DNA from: Spongospora subterranea
Lineage: Eukaryota > Endomyxa > Phytomyxea > Plasmodiophorida > Plasmodiophoridae
Assembly: GCA_900404475.1 (NCBI GenBank)
Contig: OUQQ01000339.1
Span: 1-21,253, forward strand
Direction: 5' to 3'
DNA length: 21,253 nt
Shown: in pieces, positions 1-9,850 of the stretch
How the letters are laid out: every line of letters starts with the position of its first letter
How positions within the stretch are numbered: the stretch's first letter is position 1
Notes under the pieces: model-generated
The model's database searches: none
Told to the model about the DNA's origin: nothing
What the model saw: only the letters and a program-made list of their open reading frames with translations
Translations under genes and position numbers: made by a program

Positions 1-95
1 TACGTTTCGGCTGGTCCCTAAACCTTTCAAACAGCTTCTCACAAGTTTTGTTCCCAGTACAAACTTCGATCTTTAGTCAGGTACAACTGGAGGAA
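1..95 (+). mobile_element. Decayed transposase-like fragment (DGTF-type), truncated by the window edge
   Basis: From base 2 the frame reads TFRLVPKPFKQLL and then meets a TAG at 77-79. It matches a second copy near 19734-19800, where the same segment is preceded by the residues that complete DGTF. The first 40 bases of the two copies differ at about 7 positions. DGTF followed by a VPxPFxQLL-like run resembles the first catalytic-Asp region of MULE (Mutator-like) transposases; this is motif resemblance only. The element enters from outside the window, so its start is unknown. It could instead be another repeated gene family. Confidence 0.35.
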
Positions 96-401
96 GAACG
101 ATTGCCGAGGAGTACAGCCTGCAAATGCAGCGGGAAATTACTGAAATCACGAGATTCCATCCAGGATACGAAGATTGCTTTCAAGAATTTTAAATACAAA
201 TTTACATGATTGTTTTAAAATCTGCAAAATATTGTACACACGACGATACTATTGGATAAAAGGGGTGATTCTGGCTCTTGATTTCAGCAATATTCCGCTG
301 AATTGCCAGGCTGTACTCGTCAACAATCGTTCTTCCTTTAATTGTACCTGACTGAAGATCGTTAGGTGTCGTCGAAACCTTTACTGGGCAAACAACTTGT
401 A
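38..401. repeat. Inverted pair of related coding fragments
   Basis: Bases about 38-153 and 275-401 are imperfect reverse complements; the core at 67-125 against 303-361 is strongest. Each arm, read on its own sense strand (+ for the left, - for the right), encodes the same motif: SGTTGGRTIAEEYSL on the left and SGTIKGRTIVDEYSL on the right, followed by related Q-R-x-I-x-E-I residues. The repeat is therefore a tail-to-tail duplication of a protein-coding fragment, not a simple terminal inverted repeat. The right arm carries a short insertion near 362-375. The spacer 154-274 is AT-rich. I do not recognise the protein family. Confidence 0.7.
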
Positions 402-483
402 TCTAGAAAATTCGTGGTCAAAGGGGACTCTGAATCTCTCTCAAAGCGCTACCTATACGGACTCTTAACAATAAATACCACTG

Positions 484-645
484 GATCGACTTCTTGCGGA
501 GTTATTATTATATTTGCATAAAAAGATGTCGCAAGCGATAGCGGCTATCATCGCGACACCCCCTAAGCGCAAAGCGGGCGAAAGCCAAGACAAAAGAAAG
601 ACCAAGGCATTAAAACGTGAATAATAACTCCGCAAGAAGTCGATC
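484..645. repeat. Perfect 26-bp inverted repeat around a 110-bp loop
   Basis: Bases 484-509 and 620-645 are exact reverse complements over 26 nt. The 110-nt loop holds a 32-codon open frame, 526-624 (+), starting MSQAIAAIIATPPKRKA and rich in Lys/Arg. It may be a small transposon remnant or part of the 5' end of the palmitoyltransferase gene; I could not connect it to that gene in frame by a convincing intron. Confidence 0.7.
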
Positions 646-689
646 ACTTGGACCTCAGACTCATCGACTTCTACTTTTTGGGTACCCAA

Positions 690-2127
690 TAAGTCGACGC
701 TCTAAAAGTCGACTCCGCGCACTTGGACCAGACCCTTACCTGCTACTCCTGTTCTCCCTTATTCATGCCGTACAGTGGTGTAGTGCACTAGCGCTGTACC
801 GACTACCGCATAGGTACTCTGTTCAGTCTCTGATAAAGTACCTCCATTGCCTAAAGCCACACCAGCCCGGATTCTCTGATCTCATTGAATCGGTTCGTTG
901 ATGTTGCCAGATCGATAAGCTGTGTTGGTCACTTTTATCCCAAATGGGGATTAAAACCTGCACTGCCACATCATCCGTTATAGTTGCCCCGACGGTCCTT
1001 TTTATACTGTTCCCGTATGTGCTCCCGCTAATGTCTATGAATCTACCCTCTTTCATTATGGTGTTTGCATTTTTAGTGCTTTGCATATGATGACTGGCTT
1101 GATTCATAGTCCTGTTCCTTTAATTGGCGCCGCTATTCTATGCCCGATATCTTTATGGTTTTTATTTCTCACCTGTATTCGTGATCCAGGTGTTTTACCG
1201 AGATCCTCTGATCCTCAGGTGTGCGCTAATCCATATCTGTTGGCCATCTAGCTAATAAATATGACATAGGTTGGCGATCCTAAGCGGATTCAAGATGTGC
1301 TGTATGGGGGTAGATTAGTTCGTTTGAAATGGTGTGAGACCTGCCATATATTTAGGCCTCCTCGTGCCTCGCATTGCTCTATCACCGATACATGTATCGA
1401 GCGATATGATCATTATTGCCCATTCATCGGTGCAGCAATTGGGAAAGGCAATATCCGCGTTTTATTAACTCCAAATCCTAATCAAATTTTGCATCAGGAA
1501 ATTACCGTTGCTTCTTTGCTTTTCTTCTTTCAACTGCCATCCTAACTGTAAACTTGTTTGAGCTAGTGCCAATGTGCTATTTAACACGTTATTGATTAGG
1601 CATTTGTGATGATATCTTGTGTTATCCATATTGTACTCAGAGTCAAGTCCGATAAAGGTTCGTTTGAGATATCTCAATGATGCTTCATGTTTTTGAAACT
1701 TTTACAGTAGATGATTCATCTGTGTGGCTGTCATCGTTCATCGAGACTCCAGTATCTGCCTTTTTAATCATTTACACGTTTATAGCGTGTTTCCTTATTT
1801 ATGGCCTTTGCGGATTTCATTTGTACCTGATAAGCTTAGGGCTGACAACCAGCGAACAAGTAGTTTTCTATCGAAATCCAAGATCGTGGTTCTAAATTGG
1901 TCGTATAGTTGAAAGAGAGTTATCCATACGGTAACCCGCATTCAAAAGGATATCGACGAAACATTACTTCAATGTTTTGTGTTCTGCCAGAGATACAGAG
2001 GCCAACTTCGCATCATGTATTGGAACAGGAAATGATTTGGGTAAAGGTGGAGGATAGCATCAAGTCAAGACTAGATCAGTTAGATAGAAATGATGACGTT
2101 CAGATACAAGAGGGTTCAATTAGATGA
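690..2127 (+). CDS. DHHC-family protein S-acyltransferase (DHYC variant)
   Basis: Membrane enzyme transferring palmitate or another acyl chain from acyl-CoA to protein cysteines. The usual family order is visible: an N-terminal GPDPYLLLL segment, two membrane segments (about 970-1062, 1110-1200), DPGVLPR before the Cys-rich domain, CETCHIFRPPRASHC, the active-site DHYC at about 1410-1421, the NYRCFFAFLLST segment, a fourth membrane segment and the family TTxE motif (TTSEQ) at about 1846-1859. Exons by eye: 1110-1218, 1270-1447, 1498-1547, 1600-1657, 1708-1859, 1909-2127, with a short intron at 1063-1109 and unresolved splicing before about 960; the start codon is not established. The intron 1448-1497 is GC-AG. 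DHYC replaces DHHC, and ITD and GAAIG replace the usual ICD and GNCIG. The stop lies 68 bp from the convergent gene at 2196. Confidence 0.87.
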
Positions 2128-2195
2128 GTTAATCTCAAGTTCAGATGATTGAATCTTGTCGCTGGTCTATACTTGCATACACTGAAATCCTAAAT

Positions 2196-2972
2196 TTATA
2201 AAATTGCTGTAACTATCCATTGGAGATCATGCTTCTGAGCGACATCTTTCAGGCAACCTTCCAAACGGTACATTGATGTTCGGGTATGTGGTATCTCAGA
2301 TTCATCATTTACAGGCGCCGACGTTTTCCGATCACGGTAAACAATCTGCCCTTTGTATTCGAACATGACGTCAACATGTGCCCAGATTTCTGTTAATTGA
2401 GAGTCCAGAGTTTTCGTAATTAATGCCACGTCGAATACCCAGGCATTCAATTCCAGAACTCTCAATGATGGCTGCAAAGTTGACTTCGATGCATTTGCGG
2501 TAAAAATGGCTTGAAGATTGGTGCGGAGATCTTCAGAGCACATGTCCTCGCATTCAGTCACATTTTCAGAGCCGATAGCTTCGTTCATCCTTCGGAAGAC
2601 TGACCATTATGTGAACAAAAACATCAAAAACTACACAATTTTTTATACCTTGATCACAACCTTGTAGAAAGTTAGTTCTGTTGACTAACGGATTTATGAA
2701 CAAGCGAATCGCGTGAAATTTCCACCAGGACATGAACTCAACTGTTGGACTCCATATAGGATCAGGAAACCTTAGCGATTTTTCCTAAAAAGAATAAAAA
2801 ACTGGCAACAGCATTTTTCGCAACTGACTCCGTCAATGGTTGGTGTCAGCATCGAAAACGGATAGCCGAGTTTCACGGGTCCCGCGCCAGAATTTGTAGA
2901 GAACATTCGCAAAAAATAACAACCCGAAGTGCGCCTATAAATCAGCGGCGAGCGCACCAACAACGACGCCAT
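2196..2972 (-). CDS. Small mitochondrial protein, possibly Tim44-like (Mba1/L45-type)
   Basis: Three exons, complement of 2829-2972, 2649-2784 and 2196-2599, join in frame to 227 residues; the introns are 44 and 49 nt. The N terminus MASLLVRSPLIYRRTSGCYF is rich in Arg, Ser and hydrophobic residues and lacks acidic ones, as expected for a mitochondrial presequence. A PDPIW motif, a WWKFHAIR stretch and a C-terminal alpha/beta region (ELNAWVFDVALI, IWAHVDVMFEYKGQIV) follow. This order resembles the Tim44-like fold of Mba1 and mitoribosomal L45, which tether mitoribosomes to the inner membrane; the fold assignment is inference. The start chosen is the first Met before the presequence; more N-terminal in-frame codons exist upstream. 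It is convergent with the palmitoyltransferase gene. Confidence 0.5.
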
Positions 2973-3495
2973 TATAGCGAATGTAAATTTAGTGGAACTA
3001 GAAGTACACTGAAACCAGTCAGGACATGTTGGGAATAAGGGATTGGAGGATGGAAGGATGGTGTAGACAGAAGGAGTAACCACCACGGAGCAGTCAGCCA
3101 GTCACAGTCAGGAATCAGGATACATCTCTGTCAGTCTACATTACAACTGTCGTTTCACCTATCCTCGGGTCGTTCCGGGTTGCGGTTACCAGTTGTTCTT
3201 GATGTTGCTGTTACAGGCTGGCGTTTAACGTCCACGGTTTTAACAAACGAACATCGTGCTCTTTTGAGTAGCACGAACAGAAAATTCTGCCATCATTTCA
3301 TGACAGGCTGTAAGATATGGGTTAGCTGTTTCGAATTAATTCACATTAGCGTATTCGCATTAGCGTATTTACAGCTGTAGCCATCACCAGCAATCAGACA
3401 TTGCCCTCTCGGACAGCAGTTACAACCTCGGGAACGGGGACGAGCGCCACAACGCCAACCCACTTTCTTGGAACGAGTCCTGGCTCAGAGGCTAC
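2973..3495. other. Spacer between divergent genes
   Basis: This lies between the starts of the minus-strand mitochondrial gene and the plus-strand frame at 3496. No conserved coding motif was found. The frame leading into 3496 stays open upstream to a possible splice acceptor (TTTACAG) near 3371-3377, so an upstream exon of the next gene is possible. Promoters of both neighbours are expected here; I see no decisive element. Confidence 0.3.
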
Positions 3496-4149
3496 ATGTT
3501 GTATTCGCTTCCCGCGAGAACTTCTAAGTTACTGTCAAAGACAGCAACAGCAAAGCTGCTGAAGAGCATGAACAGGCCCATCAAACCAGAGGTCGTCGAA
3601 GCCCTCCGTGCTCAAAAGTCTTCTTTAGAAGAACCCATTCTTGAGTTATCAAATGAGTACCAAGCCTGGTCCAATTTTTCCGACGTTTTCTACCCACATA
3701 TCAAGGGTGATTTTATTTTTGGTTAATTTTTCCTCTTGCTCCGTTGCGAAGACATGGGACTGACCGATCGGACTCAGCGTTGTTTGACGTTCCTGGTTTG
3801 GAGCGTTGACTTGTTTTTGCGCGTGTTCTGCCCAGAAACTGGCACCGAGCCCTAAATAATTATATATAAATTTAGGAATGTGGATTTCTCCAATAATATT
3901 TATATGGCATATAGTAGTAGTGATTAGGGCTCGGTGCCAGTTTCTGTGCAGAACACGCGCAAAACCAAGTCAACGCGCCAAACCAGGAACGTCAAACATC
4001 GCTGAGTCCGATCGGTCAGCCCCATGTCTTCACAACGGAGCAAGAGGAAAAACTAACCAAAAATAAAATCACCCGTGATATGTGGGTTGAAATTGAAAAG
4101 TTATTTGCTTTTTTTTGTAGAACCCGTTAATTGCAACCCGAAACAATGA
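3496..4149 (+). CDS. Possible short mitochondrial protein, unrecognised, with repeat-filled intron
   Basis: Exon 1 (3496-3706) starts MLYSLPARTSKLLSK, a basic, Ser/Thr/Leu-rich stretch like a mitochondrial presequence, then a charged helical region ending SDVFYPHIK. If the GTGATT at 3707 is the donor and the pyrimidine-rich TTTTTTTTGTAG ending at 4120 is the acceptor, a second exon (4121-4149) closes a 79-residue protein. That intron would be 414 nt against about 50-60 nt elsewhere, because it holds the foldback element at 3692-4087. Without splicing, exon 1 runs to a stop at 3724-3726. The frame is also open upstream, so the true start could lie earlier. I do not recognise the family. Confidence 0.4.
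3692..4087. repeat. Foldback (MITE-like) element with 164-bp inverted arms
   Basis: Bases 3692-3855 and 3924-4087 are reverse complements over 164 bp with about nine differences (roughly 94% identity by eye), around a 68-bp AT-rich loop (3856-3923). No clear target-site duplication flanks it. Its left arm covers the last codons and the putative splice donor of the gene starting at 3496. A transcript through it would fold into a long hairpin. It could be a non-autonomous DNA transposon or a local inverted duplication. Confidence 0.9.
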
Positions 4150-4306
4150 TGGGAATCTTTCTGGGAATTACTTCTACTGTACCTGGCAGATTAATCTCTA
4201 CCGACCGCACGGTCTTTTTCTTGTCCGGTCAAGTTCCAACCGCGCTGCTGTTTACCAGGAACTGCATTCTTCTCCACATTTCAATCTGATCTTATAAACT
4301 CTTCTT
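4150..4306 (+). other. Short spacer before the reductase gene
   Basis: No flavodoxin-like (FMN-binding) motif is visible here on either strand, which matters because the following reductase lacks its usual FMN domain. An in-frame TAA shortly before 4307 separates this stretch from the next reading frame. Confidence 0.35.
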
Positions 4307-5779
4307 ATGGAATCTATACTCAAGCCAGATTGCCAACCAGAAGTTGCTTCTAAACGTGCTTCTGGCCCAGCAAAAATGAAGTTAAAGAAATCAATGTTTG
4401 CGAAAAGACCCCCTCCGCCAGAGCTAGCAATAGAGTGGAGCGAACGGAATGAAGTGGATTTAGACCTGGAGCAGTATTGTGATATCTGGAGGAAGACTAA
4501 GTGTCGTGGCGGCATTGACAGTGATCCTTTCATTAGCCATATTACTAATGCTAGATGTGTTGCGATGGATGATGATGGCAGACGGGTATTACGTTGGCGT
4601 ATACTATCTCATCTCCTTTACTGATAATGGCTTTAGGTCCTTCATTGCGAGTTGTCCCTTCCCAAACATATTCAATACTCACCTGGTGATCTTATATGTG
4701 TATTGGCCCACAATTCCGACCATGTATGTCGATTTGAGTATCCATTCGTGTTTTTGACTTGTGTTGTTCTGTTTACTGTGCAGGACGTTGATCGTATTTT
4801 AAAAGTTTCCAATACCGATGGCGAAAGTGTATTTCGGGTCTTATCGCAAGGGAGTTCCAGCCTTCCCGAGTTGTGCTCAGCTCGGCTAGTGTTGCAACAG
4901 TGTCGTGACCTAAGAGCCCCAATCAGTCGGGCCATGACCGTAAAACTGTCGTCTTATTGTTCGGAGGAGGAGAGGTCTGTGCTGTTATCTTCCAGCTCGG
5001 CAGCACCATTGTCGTTATTATCACTTCTGGACTTGTGTCCGTCCTGCAGTCCCCCCTTCTCCGTCATCATCGATTCATTGCCTGTAATGCTTCCCCGTTA
5101 TTACTCCATATCATCATCACCCGCATCATATGGATCATCAGCCCATGTCGTGTTCACCCTTCTTGAACATGGCATTTGCACACAGTATCTTCATCATCAA
5201 ATATCCTCAATCATCGATACACCGCATATTAGTGGCCAACCATTTTCCCCTGTTCCTATTTCTATATTCTTACGGCAAGCTACCGACTTCAAGTTACCTG
5301 ATGATGTAAATCGGTCAATTATTATGGTTGCTACCGGAACAGGACTTGCCCCTTTCCGTTCATTCCTACAGCATCGTCAGTTCCAGATATCCGCTTCTGC
5401 TTCTGATTTAGGTCATGCATATCTGTTTTTCGGTTGTCGTCATCCACACGGCGATTTTTTATACCACGAGGAACTTGACGGTTTCGTCGCTGAAGGAGCA
5501 TTGACTCAATTAGTCACCGCATTTTCCAGGGAAGATCCCGAAAACAAGGTCTACGTTCAAGATAGATTGATTGAGCATGGCCAGATGTTGTATGAACTGA
5601 TTGTCGTATCGGATGCAGTTGTTTATGTATGTGGAGATGGTAGGAAGATGGCAAAGGACGTCAATGATGCATACGTCCGTGTGTTAATGGAATATGGAAG
5701 TATGGATCAGAACGCAGCATCTGATTACATAAAAAAAATGGTTGCCGATAAAAGATATCTGCAAGATATATGGAGCTAA
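4307..5779 (+). CDS. MTRR: Methionine synthase reductase-like FAD/NADPH flavoprotein without FMN domain
   Basis: Methionine synthase reductase passes electrons from NADPH through FAD and FMN to re-activate B12-dependent methionine synthase. Exons 4307-4585, 4637-4723 and 4784-5779 (introns 51 and 60 nt) give 453 residues; human MTRR has about 700. Visible are the FAD-domain opening IQYSPGDLICVLAHNSD, FAD-binding RYYSISSS, the flavin-side GICTQYL, the NADPH-side GTGLAPFRSFLQHR, FFGCRH, KVYVQDRL and VYVCGDGRKMAKDV, and the family C terminus RYLQDIWS with its stacking Trp. LLDLCPSCSPP and FKLPDD favour MTRR over cytochrome P450 reductase or the Tah18/NDOR type. The N-terminal flavodoxin domain is absent: the frame starts with a Lys/Pro-rich linker, an in-frame stop lies just upstream, and no flavodoxin motif was found back to about 3090. 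It converges on the gene ending at 5918. Confidence 0.87.
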
Positions 5780-5917
5780 AACAGTGATTATAATTATAAA
5801 TTATTGGAGTACAGTATAGACTGGTTGTGGCCGCCGAATAAGATGTTAGTATAGGTGTGGCGTTGGCATGAATCAGGAATGGTTCCCATATCGGTGAAAG
5901 TCAGCAATATGACCTCA

Positions 5918-8418
5918 TCAGGGTCCAAGATGATGGTAAACAACTCCATAATCCAAAAACGTCCCAGAGGACATGAGCATTACAAGAAATGCTTCCAGAA
6001 TTCGCCTCAGCTCAAGTATACGTAAATAAGTTCCATTTTGAAGGGTCATGATTTGGTGCGACCCAATTTCAATTGCAGCTTGTCGCTTAGATTCGTGCGG
6101 AGATAGTTCACCATGACAATACACTAGAACTTCGATCAATTCCGGAAAAGCGATATACTTGAATAATTTTGGATCATGACGACGACACGAGATCTGCAAA
6201 AGGTTCGACGCCATAGTCAAGTCATTTTTCTTATCAAATTGACTCAAAACGGCGGCCTCAAATGGTGAATTGGATTTGGCAAGAGAAGTGACCAGCATTG
6301 ATAGCCAAACGGCATCTGCGATCGTTTCAGTGGAAGATAACGAAGTGGTCGCTTCAGCACGAATCGAGGCGAGCAGCAAACGGGTAGATGAACGATAGTC
6401 CTGTTCAGCAAATGCAATGGATGCGATGGAACGAATATGATCTGCAAGAGGTAGATCTGATAGGGACGTAGATGCAAGCATGCATTGGCGGAGAACAGGT
6501 AATAATCGAGGTAATATTTGTACAGATGACAATTGCAACGATGCGACTAATTGGCGGGGCTTGACTGAGGTGAACTGGTGATTATCCGCTCCTTTCGCAA
6601 TAATGGATCTGGATTTGTCGAAATTTTCAATGATTCGCGCTAATAAAGCAGCTATGGTATGCGATATGGACGGTGAGGCCACAGCAAACAAAATGGTGGT
6701 TGAACAACGGGCAGGGTCATACAAACACTGAAGCAGCAACGCTGGATCTGGGATAAGAAGACATGAAGCGCACTGAGCAATATGTGAATATGACCCAGTT
6801 AATAAAAGGTCTAACATCGTCTTGGATAAATTAGAAGACTTGATCAGTGCGTAGATTGTGTTGATGATGTCTGACTCGGATCGACAAAGTTCCAATGCCA
6901 TTGACCGGATTTCGTCAAAAACGGGTTCCGGATTCAGATGTTTGGTCACTATCTGATCAGTAGCAGACAGGGCAATCTTCTCCTTAATCTATCATCATTA
7001 AAATCAGCAACGTTGTTAGATAATTTTAAAGAGTCAAAGTCTGCGGTGATCATGTAGGGTTGAAAACGAAATCACAGGCTCACCTGGTTGATCCAGAGCT
7101 TTAGCCGTTTAACAGAATACGTCATTGGCAGAGTTGATTCAACTCCAACTAGTCGGTTATACAGCTGAATGAAAAAGGCTCAGCATCTGGCAAACAGTCG
7201 TCGCTTACGATTACCTGATCGGCTTGAAAAGCCATATCGTCCATTGATATACCTGCCTTAATTATTGAGTTCATAGACGGCGGCATGACCATAACAAATG
7301 TCGCTTGGAAGAGGAATAGGACCCTTATATCGAATGCTAATAAATGCTAAACGATATTGGTGTTACTGATATGCAATGATGACTGAATGCGTTCTACCGA
7401 GGTCTGCTTGGTCATGATACAATCGAACGCCTGCTCAAATATTGTCTTGAAACCGCTATTTAGCTGATTCACACCTTGTCCATTTGCGGCATGAATAAGA
7501 CCCGCTAGTCTGCTGTCGGTGACGCGTTCGTCCGGATTCTGAAAGGTTCGCTCCCAGCAATGACCGCTATAGACGCAAACAACGGGAATTAGCCGTTCGA
7601 CAGATTGGATTTGGTGAGAAGACAGAGCCCCTCTGGACACAGTCAGCACCTCCAACGACCGAAGACGCTCCCGACGCTGGCGTTAACAAAATGGTTATAT
7701 GTGGTGATTGGCTAAATCCGGAAGGCACAAAATATTACCGATAAATAAAACTCGCCCAACTCCATATATATGCCTGGCGAGCGGTCATGATCGGGACTAA
7801 TCCTATGCAGACCAACAAGGGCATGTGACACCAGGGAAGATAGACGCGCACGAGTCACTTTGGTGCTGAAGGTAGACGAACGAACGATGTATCTGAAAGG
7901 AGATGGATCAGGGAAAAGAAATGCCAAAGAACAGCAAAATTGCGTGAATTACCTGAAAATTAGTATAGTGAAGTCATGATGATCGGAATCATTCGGCATT
8001 GACAGCCATGTCGATGGAGACTTGTCAGCAATGATCGCAGTTAACCTGTTGACAATCCTGTCGTGATGTGCAGTAATTGCCGGTGTACATAATGTGATAT
8101 CTAGGGTCGCCACTATCTAATGATGAGTAATATTACAGTTCTGTTTGATACTGGATGACATATACTTATCCGACCTGTATTGCCGCATCAAGGAATATAG
8201 AGCAAATAGATTCATTGCCCACCGATTTGATCGATCTATCGATGAATGCGTTGAACAGATCAAAAGGTGACGGTACACCAAAGCCTGACTGAAGTATCTG
8301 GTTCAGCTGTAAAGGATGGTGTTATGGAATACAAAGGGGAATATTAGGCAATGATGGCTCATACGTAATTAGATAATCGGAATGGAGTTCCATAAGATAT
8401 AATTTCAACAGCTGCCAT
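5918..8418 (-). CDS. Probable Integrator complex subunit 8 (INTS8-like)
   Basis: INTS8 is a helical-repeat subunit of the nuclear Integrator complex that helps attach PP2A to paused RNA polymerase II. Eight exons (complement of 8365-8418, 8175-8306, 7953-8116, 7739-7892, 7367-7676, 7215-7303, 7084-7164, 5918-6988) join in frame to 684 residues; introns are 50-95 nt. The start is the ATG at 8416-8418. The C-terminal block aligns with what I recall of metazoan INTS8: LIEVLVYCHGELSPHESKRQ then AAIEIG and a Leu/Arg-rich end (human: ILEYLTYLHHKRGETDKRQ, AIKAIG). A TPR-like unit precedes it (FAEQDYRSSTRLLLA). It is shorter than human INTS8 (995 residues), mainly at the N terminus, so an upstream exon may be missing. 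No other domain is recognisable; identity rests mostly on the C-terminal third. Confidence 0.72.
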
Positions 8419-9850
8419 TACATAAATGACCCGGCGGTGATCTGTTGTGCGGTACAATCTGACCTCATATGCCGTACTGTACCGCTCTGGTCTGTTAGGG
8501 CCGGACACCGATATCAGACCGGCTCACACTGGTCAATGCGTATATTTTCCTATTTTGACTCCAGGAACGCCATTGGTTGTTCAGTCTGCGAATCGCCATA
8601 CTCGTTCGATTTTCCGAAAACTTCTTCCGGTGTAGCATTGAGTAATTACCCCCTCCGGCGTTTCCTTAATCGGTGGATCGCGTTCTAAGGTTCACGTAGA
8701 CATTCTTCCTCAAGGAAACGCGCGAAAGAGGTTCAAAATGTAAAATTTTATTCTGTGGGAGTGTCAATACAACCTGTAAGACATAGAACAGTTTACTATT
8801 GTACAGTTACATACTTACGTTATCTTCCTCTCGTTTTGTTATGTCACATCCAGTGGTGTATGTGATGAAGATGGTCTTACGCAGCACTGGTTAGCATTCT
8901 AGACAAGTCAAATGGGCCACATAACTTCAAAAACAAGATTGTAATTGTGGAAGGAGGTTATCTTAGGGAAGCATTCTCTTCAGACGACATTTTTATTAGG
9001 GTTGGCCGTAAACTCATCCAACTTTTCACGCACAGTTCCGTGCCGCATACGTATGTAGGTGTATCAAAAATTTTCCAAAAGTCCGCGGACTTCTTACGTT
9101 TCATCACTTCATGCCACTTTCATCCCGGTTTATGTGGGTTTGCGGCCAACCTAATTGGAGTATTTTACCGAGCATCGTAACCTGGTTTTTTATCATGACT
9201 CGATGTCCCGCCCCGCTGCAAAGGCAGGAGCTTGTTGGGCAATAACGAGAGCGTTGATTGCAAGGATCGGAATCAGTGCGGTTACCAAGAAAATCTTGAA
9301 CCATCCGATTGATTATCGTGAAGTTCGCGTTCAGATCGTTGACATTGAGAATTATGTATACTGTGGCATTATTATTTATCGGTAGCCTACAGCAACTAAA
9401 TGTAACTGGTATGGTCTCGTCCAGATCACCGACAAGTCAAGGATGCGCATCGAATATTGAATCACCGACGATCTCAACAATTTTTCCAAAGTAGACGCAT
9501 AAACCGGCAGAATTCTCGCGCAATAGTTTGCAACAGGCTTGTCTCTGCCAGAAGCCGACGGAACATCGACATTTCTTGTACTTTGTGATCCTTATCGATA
9601 CATCATTTTCGTAAAGAAAGAAAATTTGGATAAAACAGGAGCAGTAGTCGAATTCATATCAAATGTAATGCTGTAATTAACGGCGATGTCTCGGAAGGAC
9701 TTGAGACGCCCAAAAAAGGTCGCCGCTGCGAGTTCGATAAGAAAGCTTCGTCATCCGTAAACGTGATGCAGAGAAAGCGTTTGGGCAACCGAATTAGGAA
9801 AATACTGGAGCATTTCCATAAATAGTATACACAATGTTGTATATAAAGAC
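8419..9850. other. Gene-poor stretch with broken open frames
   Basis: Several protein-like frames lie on the plus strand but each is cut by stops or frame changes: about 8455-8632 (PTxILTPGTPLVV-like), 8653-8748, 8896-9178 (EGGYLREAFSSDDIF), 9155-9382 and 9543-9675 (ADGTSTFLVLCDPY). I could not join them with convincing introns and do not recognise the family. They may be a decayed mobile element or viral-like insertion, or a fast-evolving gene whose splicing I failed to solve. Promoter elements of the INTS8-like gene should lie at the left end. Confidence 0.35.

Noticed and set aside
465..689. Minus-strand 74-codon frame across the 26-bp inverted repeat.
   Set aside because: Its repeated residues come from the inverted repeat itself; no independent coding evidence.
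3856..3923. AT-rich tract between the foldback arms considered as a promoter or origin.
   Set aside because: It is simply the loop of the inverted repeat; no other supporting signal.
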